From the NCBI RefSeq assembly GCF_001941825.1, contig NZ_CP019038.1, positions 496,001 to 560,000 of the forward strand: DNA of 64,000 nucleotides, written 5' to 3'. The DNA comes from Massilia putida (GTDB lineage Bacteria; Pseudomonadota; Gammaproteobacteria; Burkholderiales; Burkholderiaceae_D). How positions within the stretch are numbered: the stretch's first letter is position 1; each line of letters begins with the position of its first letter. The notes beneath the pieces were generated by a model. The model was given only the letters and a program-made list of their open reading frames with translations. It was not told where the DNA came from and did not search any database. Made by a program: the position numbers and the translations under genes. Positions 1 through 8,611 of this stretch are shown piece by piece.

Positions 1-1019
1 TTCTTCTTCACAGGATCGTTGGGCGTGGTGCAGACCTCGCCGTTGGCCTGGGCCAGGCGGGTCGCTGCCGCTTGTTGTGGCATGTTACGCATAGCCATTT
101 CGCGGGCCTTCTTGGCGTCCTCGTTCATCATCTTGTCCTGGCAGACGACGCCGTCGGCGACGCAGCGGTTCAGGACGCGGTAGAACAGGTCGTTGTCGAC
201 GGCCGCATAGCGGTGCACCGGTTCCTTGATGCTCGGCTTTTCGAGCGTCAGGTAGTTCGCGCGGTCGAGCTTGGCCTCGCCGGCGGACTTGACCGACTGG
301 ACCCAGGCATCGAAGTCGCCCTGCGGCACGCCGCGGTAGCCGAAGCGCATGTCCGAGTAACCCGCGCCGCTGTAGTTGGAGGAGAAGCCCACCGACTGGA
401 TCGGCTTGTTCTGGACGGCGTTCAGCGTCGTTTCCATGGCCGGCATCGCGTAGACCATGCCCGCCAGCTCAGGAACGTAGAACGCATTCATGACCGACGT
501 CGCGCTGATCTTGAAGCGCACCGGCACGTCGACCGGGACGACCAGTTCGTTGACGGTCGCGATGCCCTGCTCCGGATAGATGAACAGCCATTTCCAGTCC
601 ATCGCCACGGCCTGGATGACCAGCGGCTTGGCCGTCGCGGGCACCGGACGGCCCTCGGCGATGCGGTCCAGCGGGCGGTACGGGTCGAGCTTGTGCGTCG
701 AGATCCAGGTCACGAGGCCCAGGACGATGATGATCAGGAGGGGGGCGCCCCAGATGACCAGTTCCAGCTTGGTCGAGTGGTCCCAGTCCGGCTCGTAGGC
801 CGCCTCGGTATTGCTCGCCCGGTATTTGCGGGCGAACCAGATGATCAGGATCATCACGGGAACGATAATCAGCAGCATCAGGATCACCGAAACGACGATC
901 AGATCCGCCTCTTGCTTGGCTATGTCACCGGTAGGGTTCATCACCACCGTATTGCAGCCCGCGAGGGCCGCCATCAGGGGGGAGAGGAACACTCCGCGAC
1001 GGAGGGTCTTTGGAATCAT
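1..1019 (-). CDS. cyoA: Cytochrome bo3 ubiquinol oxidase subunit II (partial, 3' end off window)
   Basis: This is subunit II of the proton-pumping terminal quinol oxidase of the cytoplasmic membrane. About 339 codons are visible before the window edge, longer than the usual ~315, so there is a charged C-terminal extension (it reads NDPVKK at the edge). The N-terminus carries a lipoprotein signal with lipobox LAGC around residues 18-21. Two membrane helices follow (roughly 40-65 and 85-105), then the periplasmic cupredoxin-like domain. The cysteines of a CuA site are not seen, which is expected for a quinol oxidase rather than a cytochrome c oxidase. The ATG at 1019 gives the natural signal sequence. 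The rest of the cyo operon should lie to the left. The gene is divergent from the MFS gene. Confidence 0.93.
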   Translation of the reverse strand, partial: MIPKTLRRGVFLSPLMAALAGCNTVVMNPTGDIAKQEADLIVVSVILMLLIIVPVMILIIWFARKYRASNTEAAYEPDWDHSTKLELVIWGAPLLIIIVLGLVTWISTHKLDPYRPLDRIAEGRPVPATAKPLVIQAVAMDWKWLFIYPEQGIATVNELVVPVDVPVRFKISATSVMNAFYVPELAGMVYAMPAMETTLNAVQNKPIQSVGFSSNYSGAGYSDMRFGYRGVPQGDFDAWVQSVKSAGEAKLDRANYLTLEKPSIKEPVHRYAAVDNDLFYRVLNRCVADGVVCQDKMMNEDAKKAREMAMRNMPQQAAATRLAQANGEVCTTPNDPVKK

Positions 1020-1031
1020 GCTTGTGTTTTA

Positions 1032-1065
1032 CGTTACATGGGAAAAATAACATGCTAATGTAACG
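1032..1065. promoter_or_regulatory. Inverted repeat in the cyoA/MFS divergent gap
   Basis: CGTTACAT (1032-1039) and ATGTAACG (1058-1065) are perfect 8-base inverted arms separated by 18 bases. They lie just upstream of cyoA in the only gap between two divergent genes. The regulator is not known. It may be an operator or simply promoter sequence. Confidence 0.35.
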
Positions 1066-1168
1066 CCAACGGCGTGCGTTTGGCGATTGGACGTTTTGTC
1101 CTACCCTTTTCCGTTCTGCAGCATTTGAGGGTCCCGCGGGCCGTTGGATGACATAAGGAGACGAAGAC

Positions 1169-2515
1169 ATGCAAGGCACCCCGAATACGTACGGCGGCGC
1201 AGGAGCCGCTCCCATCACAGCACCCCACTCCGGGGCCCGGAACATCAACACCCGCGACACGAAAATTGCCCCGGGCGAGATCGCGGTCGGCGTCGTCATC
1301 GGCCGCGCTTCCGAATACTTCGACTTCTTCGTTTACGCGATCGCTTCGGTGCTCGTCTTTCCCGCCGTGTTCTTCCCGTTCGCCGACCGGCTGGAAGGCA
1401 CGCTCTACTCGTTCGCCATCTTCGCGCTGGCCTATGTGGCACGGCCCATCGCGTCACTCTTCTTCATGATCATCCAGCGGCATTTCAGCCGGGAGATCAA
1501 ACTGACCATCGCCCTGTTCCTGATGGGCTCCGCGACGGTCGCCATCTCGATGCTGCCCACCTATTCCCGTTGGGGCGAGTGGTCGATCGTGTCCCTTGCC
1601 ATCCTGCGCATCGGCCAGGGCGTCGCCCAGGGCGGGTCGTGGGACGGGCTGCCTTCGCTGCTCGCGCTCAACGCCCCCGAGAACAAGCGAGGATGGTACG
1701 CCATGTTGGGACAACTTGGCGCACCGACGGGATTCATCATCGCGGCCGGCTTGTTTTCGTATCTGATGGCCCAGCTGTCGCAGGACGATTTCCTCGTATG
1801 GGGCTGGCGTTATCCGTTCTATGTCGCCTTCGCAATCAACGTCGTCGCGCTGTTCGCCCGCCTGCGCCTCGTGTCGACCCCGGACTATACCCACCTGCTC
1901 GACGAGCATGAGCTCGACCCGGCTCCGGCGCGCGAAGTGATCGGCAAGCAGGGCACGAACATCGTCATCGGCGCCCTCGCCGCCCTGTGCAGCTATGCGC
2001 TGTTCCACCTGGTGACCGTGTTCCCGCTGTCGTGGATCCAGCTGTACGACACCCGCTCGATGTCCGAATTCCTCCAGATCCAGATGATGGGCGCGGGCCT
2101 CGGCATCGTCGGCGTGCTGGCCTCGGGCCTCATCGCGGACAAATTCGGCCGCCGCAACACGCTGGGCACGCTGGCCGCGCTGATCGCCCTGTTCTCCGGC
2201 TTCATCCCGACCTTGATGGACGGCGGCGTGACCGGCCAGAACACGTTCATCCTCGTCGGCTTCCTGCTGCTGGGCCTGTCGTACGGCCAGGCCGCCGGCG
2301 CCGTGACGTCGAACTTCCTGCCGCAGTACCGCTACACGGGTGCCGCCCTCACCTCCGACCTCGCCTGGCTCGTCGGCGCCGCCTTCGCCCCGCTCGTCGC
2401 GCTGGGCCTGGCCGCCAACTTCGGCCTCGGCTACGTCAGCCTGTACCTGCTGTCCGGCGCCGTCGGCTCGCTGGCCGCGCTGAGCCTCAACCGGGCGCTG
2501 GAAATCAGGAACTGA
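1169..2515 (+). CDS. MFS transporter, metabolite:H+ symporter type
   Basis: This is a 448-residue integral membrane transporter of the major facilitator superfamily. About 12 hydrophobic segments alternate with short loops. The sequence IADKFGRRN near residue 325 resembles the conserved MFS loop motif. An N-terminal hydrophilic tail of about 35 residues precedes the first helix. The general look is that of the metabolite:H+ symporter group (organic acid or osmolyte uptake), but the substrate cannot be read from sequence. AAGGAG lies at an ideal distance before the ATG at 1169. The gene is divergent from cyoA and closed by a strong terminator, so it is probably monocistronic. Confidence 0.85.
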   Translation: MQGTPNTYGGAGAAPITAPHSGARNINTRDTKIAPGEIAVGVVIGRASEYFDFFVYAIASVLVFPAVFFPFADRLEGTLYSFAIFALAYVARPIASLFFMIIQRHFSREIKLTIALFLMGSATVAISMLPTYSRWGEWSIVSLAILRIGQGVAQGGSWDGLPSLLALNAPENKRGWYAMLGQLGAPTGFIIAAGLFSYLMAQLSQDDFLVWGWRYPFYVAFAINVVALFARLRLVSTPDYTHLLDEHELDPAPAREVIGKQGTNIVIGALAALCSYALFHLVTVFPLSWIQLYDTRSMSEFLQIQMMGAGLGIVGVLASGLIADKFGRRNTLGTLAALIALFSGFIPTLMDGGVTGQNTFILVGFLLLGLSYGQAAGAVTSNFLPQYRYTGAALTSDLAWLVGAAFAPLVALGLAANFGLGYVSLYLLSGAVGSLAALSLNRALEIRN

Positions 2516-2536
2516 GTCTTCAAGAGCAGAGCTTAG

Positions 2537-2564
2537 GCCCCGGTCCCGCCGGGGCATTTTTTTT
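2537..2564 (+). terminator. Rho-independent terminator of the MFS gene
   Basis: A perfect 7-bp stem (GCCCCGG/CCGGGGC) with a 5-base loop is followed by A and eight T residues. It starts 22 bases after the MFS stop codon. Confidence 0.93.
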
Positions 2565-2757
2565 GCCAAGCAATCCGTGGCCGGAGCGCATTTTCGATCA
2601 ACATCTCAACATGCATCGACATCTCTCCATACCGGACGCATGACGTGGTCATGGCCTCGCGCGGATGAGCGGACCGGCCGGGCAAGCCGCAAAGCCCGCG
2701 TTGACGATCATGCCTGCTTTGAAGATCATGGCCGAAAAAGTGCTCCGGCCCGAATCG

Positions 2758-5322
2758 TCACCGTCCGGGTCCCAGCCCCAGCGCGCGACGAGGCGCGTCG
2801 GGCGCGTCCGGGGCCTGCGGAGCCGCGGCCGACGCGAGCGGCAGGTCGACGACGAACGTGCTGCCGCGGCCCGGGCCCGGACTGTCCGCGGCGACGGTCC
2901 CGCCGTGCAGCGCCGTCATCTGGCGCACGAGATGCAGGCCGATGCCCAGGCCGCCCGATTCCTGCTCGCGATGGCGTCCCACCTGCGCGAACATGTCGAA
3001 GATCCGCGCCAGCGATTCGCGCGGAATGCCGATGCCGCTGTCGGCGACCTCGACGCGCACCCGGTCGCCGTTGCGCCGCACGCCCAGGCCGATGCTGCCG
3101 CCTTCCGGCGTGTACTTGGCCGCGTTGGTCAACAGATTGCCGACGACCTGCGCGAGCCGCGTCGCGTCCGCGAGCACGTGCAGCGGGTCGTCGCCCACGT
3201 CGACATGGAAGTCGTGGCGCTTGGCCTCGATCACGGGCAGCGTCATTTCGATGGCGCGCAGCACGATGTCCTTCAGCGGCACGACGGTCATCTTCAGTTC
3301 CACCTTGCCGCTGCTGATGCGGGCGACGTCGAGCAGGTCGTCGACGAGGTGCACGAGGTGGTTGACCTGGCGTTCCATCATCGGCCGCACACGGGCCAGC
3401 ACGTCCGGCTTGTCGGCCCCGATGCGCAGCAGGTCGAGACCCGTGCGCACGGGGGCCAGCGGATTGCGCAGCTCGTGCGCCAGGGTGGCGAGGAATTCGG
3501 ACTGGCGCCGGTTCGCTTCCCCGAGCGTGTCGGCCAGCTCGCGCAAGGTCTCGCGGCGCGCCCGCTCCTCGGTGATATCGCGCAGGAACACGGCCACGTG
3601 GTGGCTGTCATCGTCGCCCAGCCGGGCCGCGTACACGTCCAGCCAGCGCCCGAGGTTCGCCGCGTGCTGCTCGATGCGCACGGGCAGGCCCGTCTTTGCC
3701 ACGCGGCCGTAGATGCGCGACCAGCGCACATCGTGTTCCGGCACGAGTTCGCGGATCCGCTTTCCCGCCGCGTCCGCGAGGCCCGTGTGGCGCACGAAGG
3801 CCGGGTTGGTTTCGACGATGCGGTAGTCGTACGGTTCGCCGGCGGCATCGAAGATCATCTCGATGATGCAGAAGCCCACGTCGATGGATTTCAATACCGT
3901 GTGGTAACGCTGCTCGCCCGCGCGCCGCGCCGATTCGCTGGACCGCAGCCGCGCTTCCGCCGCGGCCTGGCGCGAGATGTCGAACACGACGCCCGACATG
4001 CGCACGGGCGTGCCGGCGGCATCGAGCTCGACCCGGCCGCGCGTGTGGACCGTCCGTTCGACGCCGGCGCGGTCGCGCACGCGGTACGCGAGCTGGTGGG
4101 GCTCGCCGTTCGCCAGCGCGCGGTCCAGGCTGGCGCGCACGGCTGCCGTATCGTCCGGGTGGATCGCACGGACATAATCGTCCAGCGCGATGCCGCCGTC
4201 GCCGCCGGCCGCCACGCCGAACATGGCGGCGACATTGGCGTCCGCGTGGACGCGGCCGGCCGCGATGTCCCACGTCCACGTGCCGATCTCGCCCGCTTCG
4301 AGAATCGTTTCGAGGCGCGCACGCGAGGCCCGCGCCGCGTTTTCCGTGTGCAGCTGACGCGTGACGTCGATGATTGCCGTGACGGAGCCGGCGACGGCGC
4401 CGCCCGCATCGAGCACGGGCGCCGCGCGGATGATCACGGTGCGGCGCCGGCCCGGCGTGTGGAACGGCTCGATGTCGATCACGTCGCCGTCGGCGTGTTC
4501 CCCGCGCAGCGCCCGCGCCTGCGCCCATTCGTCCGGTGCGACGGGACGGCCGTGGCGTTCCGAGTGATCGGCCCACCACCCTTTCCATTCGGCGTAGTCG
4601 GCCACGCTGGACGTGCGCGGATATTCGCCCCACAGCCGTTCCAGCTCGTCGTTGCACATGACGAGTTTGCCGGTGCGGTCGGCGTAGCTGATGCCCACCG
4701 GCGCCGCGGCCAGCAAGGCGTCGAGGCGGCTGCGCAGGCCGCGCGCCAGCTCGCGGGCCTCGTCCAGTTCCGCGCGGGTGCGGCGCAGCGCCTGTTCGGC
4801 CGCATGCCGTTCGCGCTCGGCGCGGCGCAGTTCCAGCAGGGTCATGACCTGGTCGCCGAGCGTGCGCAGCGCGAGCCGCTGCTGCACGCTGATGCCTTGC
4901 GGGCGCGCGCGCAGGTCGAGGACGCACAAGGTGCCGAGCGCGATCCCTTCGGGCGTGCGCAGCAGCGCGCCGGCATAAAAGCGCAGGCCGGGCGCGCCCG
5001 TGACGAGGGGATTGCAGGCGAAGCGGACGTCGCTGGCCGTGTCCGGCACGACCATCAGACTCTCTTCCAACAGCGCGTGCTTGCAGATGGAATCGTCGAG
5101 CGGCATCTGGCGCACGCCGAGGCCGATCTCGGACTTGAACCACTGGCGACCGCCGGCAATCAGGTTGACCGCGGCGATCGGCGCGTCCAGCAGGTCGGCC
5201 ACCAGGCGTACGATGGCGTCGAAGGCCGCTTCCGTCGGGGTGTCGAGGATGCCGTAGCGGTCGAGCGCGGCGAGGCGCGCCGCCTCGGTCCAGGCGGCGG
5301 ATTGAAGGTGTGCTGTGGTCAT
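2758..5322 (-). CDS. GAF/PAS sensor histidine kinase
   Basis: This is an 854-residue soluble sensor kinase with no membrane helix. An N-terminal GAF domain (about 18-165) opens with the DRYGILDTPTE signature of this kinase group. A coiled-coil linker and about three PAS domains follow (about 205-320, 335-455 and 475-590). The HisKA domain has the phosphoacceptor at His616 in LAHELRNPLAP. The HATPase domain (about 720-835) has its G boxes at DSGIGIP and GGLGIGLHLV. No receiver domain is attached and no regulator lies beside it, so it is an orphan kinase whose partner is unknown. It sits downstream of the Mn catalase on the same strand, but a strong hairpin separates them. Confidence 0.9.
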   Translation of the reverse strand: MTTAHLQSAAWTEAARLAALDRYGILDTPTEAAFDAIVRLVADLLDAPIAAVNLIAGGRQWFKSEIGLGVRQMPLDDSICKHALLEESLMVVPDTASDVRFACNPLVTGAPGLRFYAGALLRTPEGIALGTLCVLDLRARPQGISVQQRLALRTLGDQVMTLLELRRAERERHAAEQALRRTRAELDEARELARGLRSRLDALLAAAPVGISYADRTGKLVMCNDELERLWGEYPRTSSVADYAEWKGWWADHSERHGRPVAPDEWAQARALRGEHADGDVIDIEPFHTPGRRRTVIIRAAPVLDAGGAVAGSVTAIIDVTRQLHTENAARASRARLETILEAGEIGTWTWDIAAGRVHADANVAAMFGVAAGGDGGIALDDYVRAIHPDDTAAVRASLDRALANGEPHQLAYRVRDRAGVERTVHTRGRVELDAAGTPVRMSGVVFDISRQAAAEARLRSSESARRAGEQRYHTVLKSIDVGFCIIEMIFDAAGEPYDYRIVETNPAFVRHTGLADAAGKRIRELVPEHDVRWSRIYGRVAKTGLPVRIEQHAANLGRWLDVYAARLGDDDSHHVAVFLRDITEERARRETLRELADTLGEANRRQSEFLATLAHELRNPLAPVRTGLDLLRIGADKPDVLARVRPMMERQVNHLVHLVDDLLDVARISSGKVELKMTVVPLKDIVLRAIEMTLPVIEAKRHDFHVDVGDDPLHVLADATRLAQVVGNLLTNAAKYTPEGGSIGLGVRRNGDRVRVEVADSGIGIPRESLARIFDMFAQVGRHREQESGGLGIGLHLVRQMTALHGGTVAADSPGPGRGSTFVVDLPLASAAAPQAPDAPDAPRRALGLGPGR

Positions 5323-5474
5323 GTAGGTGCCATGCGGGTTGACAAGAATGTACCACAGCGGCGACGGCGCACGTCATACATATGCGCCCTCTTCCCTCTC
5401 GTTTACCTGCCGGCGACTCCTGCGGATTGCTGCACGGGCGTGATGGCGATTTCGGAATCGGAATCAGGAGAGGC

Positions 5475-5500
5475 GTCGTTCCCGCGCGGGCGGGAACGAC
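5475..5500. repeat. REP-like hairpin downstream of the Mn catalase
   Basis: A perfect 11-bp stem (GTCGTTCCCGC/GCGGGAACGAC) encloses a 4-base loop. It lies 11 bases beyond the Mn catalase stop codon. There is no T-run, so it is more likely a REP-type or mRNA-end-protecting hairpin than a classic terminator. It shares the core TTCCCGC...GCGGGAA with the hairpin at 27692. Confidence 0.75.
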
Positions 5501-5511
5501 GGGTCGGCGCC

Positions 5512-6453
5512 TCAGTGCAGCTTCGGCGCCCCGGGGCTGGGCTGCGCACCCGGGCTCACGGTCATGCCGTCAGCCAGCGTCTGGTTCCCCATGCCCAGTT
5601 CGGCACCGGTCGGCGGGTCGATGGACGGGTCGGACATCGTGCGGTCGGCCATCTGCTTCAGGAGGTCGATGTCCTTGGCCGCCAGCTTGACTTCCGCCTC
5701 GCCCGAGCCGCCGTCGACGGCCATCTGCTTCTCGCGGTCGGAGATGAAGTCCCAGTTCTCGCCCTGGTTCCAGGGGCCGCGCACCTCACCCGCGCCCTGC
5801 GACATATTGAAATAAGTGTTGGCGAAGCGCGGGTCGCCGGGCATTTTTCCCGGAGGGAAGTTCGGTGCGATCGTGTACAGCGCCTTTTCGAACGACTTCT
5901 GGTGCGCGATCTCCCGCGTCATCAGGAAACCCAACGCCTCCTTCACGCCCGGGTCGTCCGTCAGCGCAATCAGGCGCTCGTACACGATTTTCGCACGCGC
6001 TTCGGCGGCGATGTTGGAGCGCAGGTCGGCGGTCGGCTCGCCGATCGTGTCGATATAGGCCGCGGTCCACGGCACGCCGGCCGAGTTGACGAGCGCCGGA
6101 CCGCCGCCGTACAACACCTGCGTGACGTGGCTGTCGTTGCCGGCGCCCTGGATCTTGCGGTACAGCTCGGCCTCGCTGTCGACGGCTTCCGCCAGCTCGC
6201 CCTTCGCCCCCTTGTTGAGCATGGCGACGATGTGGCCGATGACCTCGAGGTGGCTCAGCTCCTCGGTGGCGATGTCGAACAACATGTCCTTCCGGCCCGC
6301 ATCGTCCTCGCCGACGGCCTGGGTGAAGTAGCGCATGGCCGCGGCCAGCTCGCCCTGCGGGCCGCCGAACTGTTCGAGCATCAGGTTGGCCAGCCCCGGA
6401 TTCGGTTCACTGACGCGCACGGTGTACTGCAAGCGCTTGTTGTGTGCAAACAT
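5512..6453 (-). CDS. Manganese catalase (non-haem)
   Basis: This is a 313-residue dimanganese catalase of the ferritin-like superfamily, which converts hydrogen peroxide to water and oxygen in the cytoplasm. The four-helix metal ligands are recognisable: a Glu in PQGELAAAMRYF, Glu and His in EELSHLEVIGH, a Glu in the EARAKIVYERL helix, and Glu and His in TREIAHQKSF. Length fits the family. The C-terminal tail is rich in Pro and Gly. The reading frame stays open upstream to 6855, but the ATG at 6453 starts exactly where the family does and has GGAGG 8 bases upstream. It is divergent from the receiver-headed kinase gene. Confidence 0.93.
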   Translation of the reverse strand: MFAHNKRLQYTVRVSEPNPGLANLMLEQFGGPQGELAAAMRYFTQAVGEDDAGRKDMLFDIATEELSHLEVIGHIVAMLNKGAKGELAEAVDSEAELYRKIQGAGNDSHVTQVLYGGGPALVNSAGVPWTAAYIDTIGEPTADLRSNIAAEARAKIVYERLIALTDDPGVKEALGFLMTREIAHQKSFEKALYTIAPNFPPGKMPGDPRFANTYFNMSQGAGEVRGPWNQGENWDFISDREKQMAVDGGSGEAEVKLAAKDIDLLKQMADRTMSDPSIDPPTGAELGMGNQTLADGMTVSPGAQPSPGAPKLH

Positions 6454-6689
6454 GCGATTCCTCCAGTGTGTGATTGGATGGCCCGCGCGGAACGCGACCT
6501 GCGTTACCGTGCGGACAAACGGATGCGCCGAAGCGCATCCGGTTGTCCCATCTTCGCAGCGTTGCAGTGAACGGCAATCGGAAACGAAGCCGTGTCTGTG
6601 TAGGAATCGAAGCGACAGTCTGTCGCGTCCGTATCGTGCGTCATCGTAAAACCGTGTCACGCTAATATTTAACAAAAACCGGAGCAACG

Positions 6690-7850
6690 ATGCATATGGC
6701 AACCCTCGCGACGGGCACCGCAGCTGGCGGCGCACCCGGCGGCGCTGCCGAGGCCTGCCTGGACCGGCCGCTGCGCCTGCTGCTACTCGACGATTCCCAT
6801 TTCGACACGGTGTTGCTGGAAGATAGGCTGCAACGCGACGGCCTGTGCTATGCATTGCGCCGCGTCTGGGACGAACCCGGCTTCCGCCGGGCGCTGGCCG
6901 ACCCCTGGGACGTCGTCCTGTCGGACCTGGACCTGCACCAGATCGACGCGCGGGCGGCGCTGGCCATCCTCGCGCAGGTCGCGCCGGACACGCCGCTGAT
7001 CATCCTCACCGCCAATGCCGACGAGCACGCGCTGCGCGCGGCGCTGGCGGCCGGCGCCGTCGACTACATCTTGAAATCGCGGCTGGGACGGCTCACCCAG
7101 GCGCTGCGTCTCGTCGTCGAACGCGCGGGCCTGATCTGCAGGTTGGAAAGGAAGCGGGTCGTCATGGCGCGCCTCTCGCTGGATCTCGTCAACGCGCAGG
7201 AGGCGGAACGCCGCTCCCTCGCGCGCGAGTTGCACGACGAGCTGGGCCAGCGCCTCACCGCCCTGAACCTGTTGCTGCACCGCGCCCTGCCATGGCTCGG
7301 GGACGAGGAAGGCCTGGCGTTGTGGCGCACGGCCGAGCACGAGATGACCCAGCTGGTCGGGATGGTGCGCGACCTGTCGACGTCGCTGCGGCCGCCGGGT
7401 CTCGACCTGTTCGGTCTCGAGGCGACGCTCAGGCAGTTGCTCGCGCACCGGTTCGAGGACGGCCCGACGTGGGTGTTCGAGTACGCGGGCCTGCCGCTGC
7501 GCCTCGCACCCGTCGTCGAGATCAGCGTGTACCGCATCGTCCAGGAGAGCGTCACCAACATCATGCGCCATGCGCACGCGCGCCACGTCGTCGTCGAGAT
7601 CAACGGCGGCGCCCAGGGCGACGAGCTGGAGCTGATCGTCCGCGACGACGGCGTCGGCTTCGACGCCCCGCACTGGCGGGAACATGCGGCCTCCTCGCGG
7701 CGCGTCGGCCTGGCCGGCATGGCCGAGCGCGTCCAGCTGCTGGGCGGTACGTTCGACATCCACAGCAGTCCCGGCCGCGGCACGCGCGTCACGGCGGTGA
7801 TTCCCTTACAGCCCGAGGAGCCACACCATGAACGTCGTCCTGGTGGATGA
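6690..7850 (+). CDS. Receiver-headed LytS/NarX-type histidine kinase
   Basis: This is a 386-residue cytoplasmic protein that joins an N-terminal receiver domain to a kinase. The receiver (about 28-145) has the acidic pair D34/D35, phosphoacceptor Asp79 in VLSDLDL and the conserved Lys in DYILKS. The HisKA_3 dimerisation helix carries the phospho-His in RELHDELGQR. The HATPase has the N box in QESVTNIMRHAHA and a G box in RDDGVGFD. Having the receiver first suggests that the kinase is controlled by phosphorylation from another kinase. Its 3' end overlaps the NarL-type regulator by 23 bases, so the two are surely co-translated. ATG codons at 6690 and 6696 are both possible starts. Confidence 0.88.
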   Translation: MHMATLATGTAAGGAPGGAAEACLDRPLRLLLLDDSHFDTVLLEDRLQRDGLCYALRRVWDEPGFRRALADPWDVVLSDLDLHQIDARAALAILAQVAPDTPLIILTANADEHALRAALAAGAVDYILKSRLGRLTQALRLVVERAGLICRLERKRVVMARLSLDLVNAQEAERRSLARELHDELGQRLTALNLLLHRALPWLGDEEGLALWRTAEHEMTQLVGMVRDLSTSLRPPGLDLFGLEATLRQLLAHRFEDGPTWVFEYAGLPLRLAPVVEISVYRIVQESVTNIMRHAHARHVVVEINGGAQGDELELIVRDDGVGFDAPHWREHAASSRRVGLAGMAERVQLLGGTFDIHSSPGRGTRVTAVIPLQPEEPHHERRPGG

Positions 7851-8472
7851 TCACGCGCTGGTCCGCGCCGGGATCCGCACCCTGATCGACCAGATCGCGG
7901 ACTTCGTCGTCGTCGGCGAGGCGAGCGACGTGGTCGACGCGATGGAACTCGTGCGGCAGGTGCGGCCGCACATCGTCGTCACCGACATCGGGCTGGGCGA
8001 GGAAAACGGGCTCGAGCTGGTGCCGCGCATCCGTGCCGAAAGCCCGCGCTCGCGCGTCGTCATCCTCAGCATGCATGCGTCGGAGGAACTCGTGGCGGAA
8101 GCGCTGCGCTTGGGCGCCTCGGCCTATCTCCTCAAGGAATCCGCACCGAACGAGCTGGAGATTGCAATGCGCGCCGTGGCGCGTGACGAAAATTACCTGA
8201 GCCCGTCCGTGTCCAAAAAAATGATCGACCGCTTCGTGCGCCCGGCCGCTGTCGCGGACAAGCAACTGGACATATTGACGCCCAGGCAACAACAAATCCT
8301 CGCGTTGTTCGCCAGCCGCAAGTCGACTAAGGAAATTGCCTACGAACTCGACCTGAGCGAAAAGACCATCGCCGCGCACCGCGCGCAGATCATGGAACGT
8401 ACGGGCGTGAGGGATCTGGTGGGTCTCGTGTTGTGGGCAATGAAACACGGTCTCGTCAAACCGGCCGACTGA
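7828..8472 (+). CDS. NarL/FixJ-family response regulator
   Basis: This is a 214-residue DNA-binding response regulator. The receiver (1-120) has D7/D8, phosphoacceptor Asp53 and a conserved Lys in YLLKES. The C-terminal LuxR-type helix-turn-helix (about 148-208) contains LTPRQQQILALFA and the recognition segment STKEIAYELDLSEKTIAAHR. It is the cognate partner of the overlapping upstream kinase. A pair of CGCCTAGG repeats lies just downstream, before the chemosensory operon, and could be its binding site (inference). Confidence 0.92.
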   Translation: MNVVLVDDHALVRAGIRTLIDQIADFVVVGEASDVVDAMELVRQVRPHIVVTDIGLGEENGLELVPRIRAESPRSRVVILSMHASEELVAEALRLGASAYLLKESAPNELEIAMRAVARDENYLSPSVSKKMIDRFVRPAAVADKQLDILTPRQQQILALFASRKSTKEIAYELDLSEKTIAAHRAQIMERTGVRDLVGLVLWAMKHGLVKPAD

Positions 8473-8492
8473 ACGACCGTTCGCACTCGGTA

Positions 8493-8512
8493 CGCCTAGG
8501 AAATCGCCTAGG
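8493..8512. promoter_or_regulatory. Tandem CGCCTAGG repeats upstream of the chemosensory operon
   Basis: CGCCTAGG occurs at 8493-8500 and again at 8505-8512. Each contains the palindrome CCTAGG, and the period is 12 bases. The pair lies 100-120 bases upstream of the first chemosensory gene and right after a NarL-type regulator gene. It looks like a double operator, but the binding protein is unknown. Confidence 0.4.
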
Positions 8513-8611
8513 CTCATCTAAGAAACACTCTCATGTCGGCTTATGTTGCCTCGTGGATACACTGCGCTGTCCGTAATTACGGCCCAGTGAACAATCTTTC
8601 AGGAGGCGCAG

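Noticed and set aside
2665..6570. A 1301-residue open frame on the plus strand
   Set aside because: It is antisense to the GAF/PAS kinase and the Mn catalase, both of which have clear domains on the minus strand. The translation is Arg/Ala/His-rich without any domain, as expected from a GC-rich shadow frame.
6454..6855. An N-terminal extension of the Mn catalase by 134 residues
   Set aside because: The extension has no homology pattern and overlaps the divergent kinase gene, while the ATG at 6453 has a good ribosome site and the family N-terminus.
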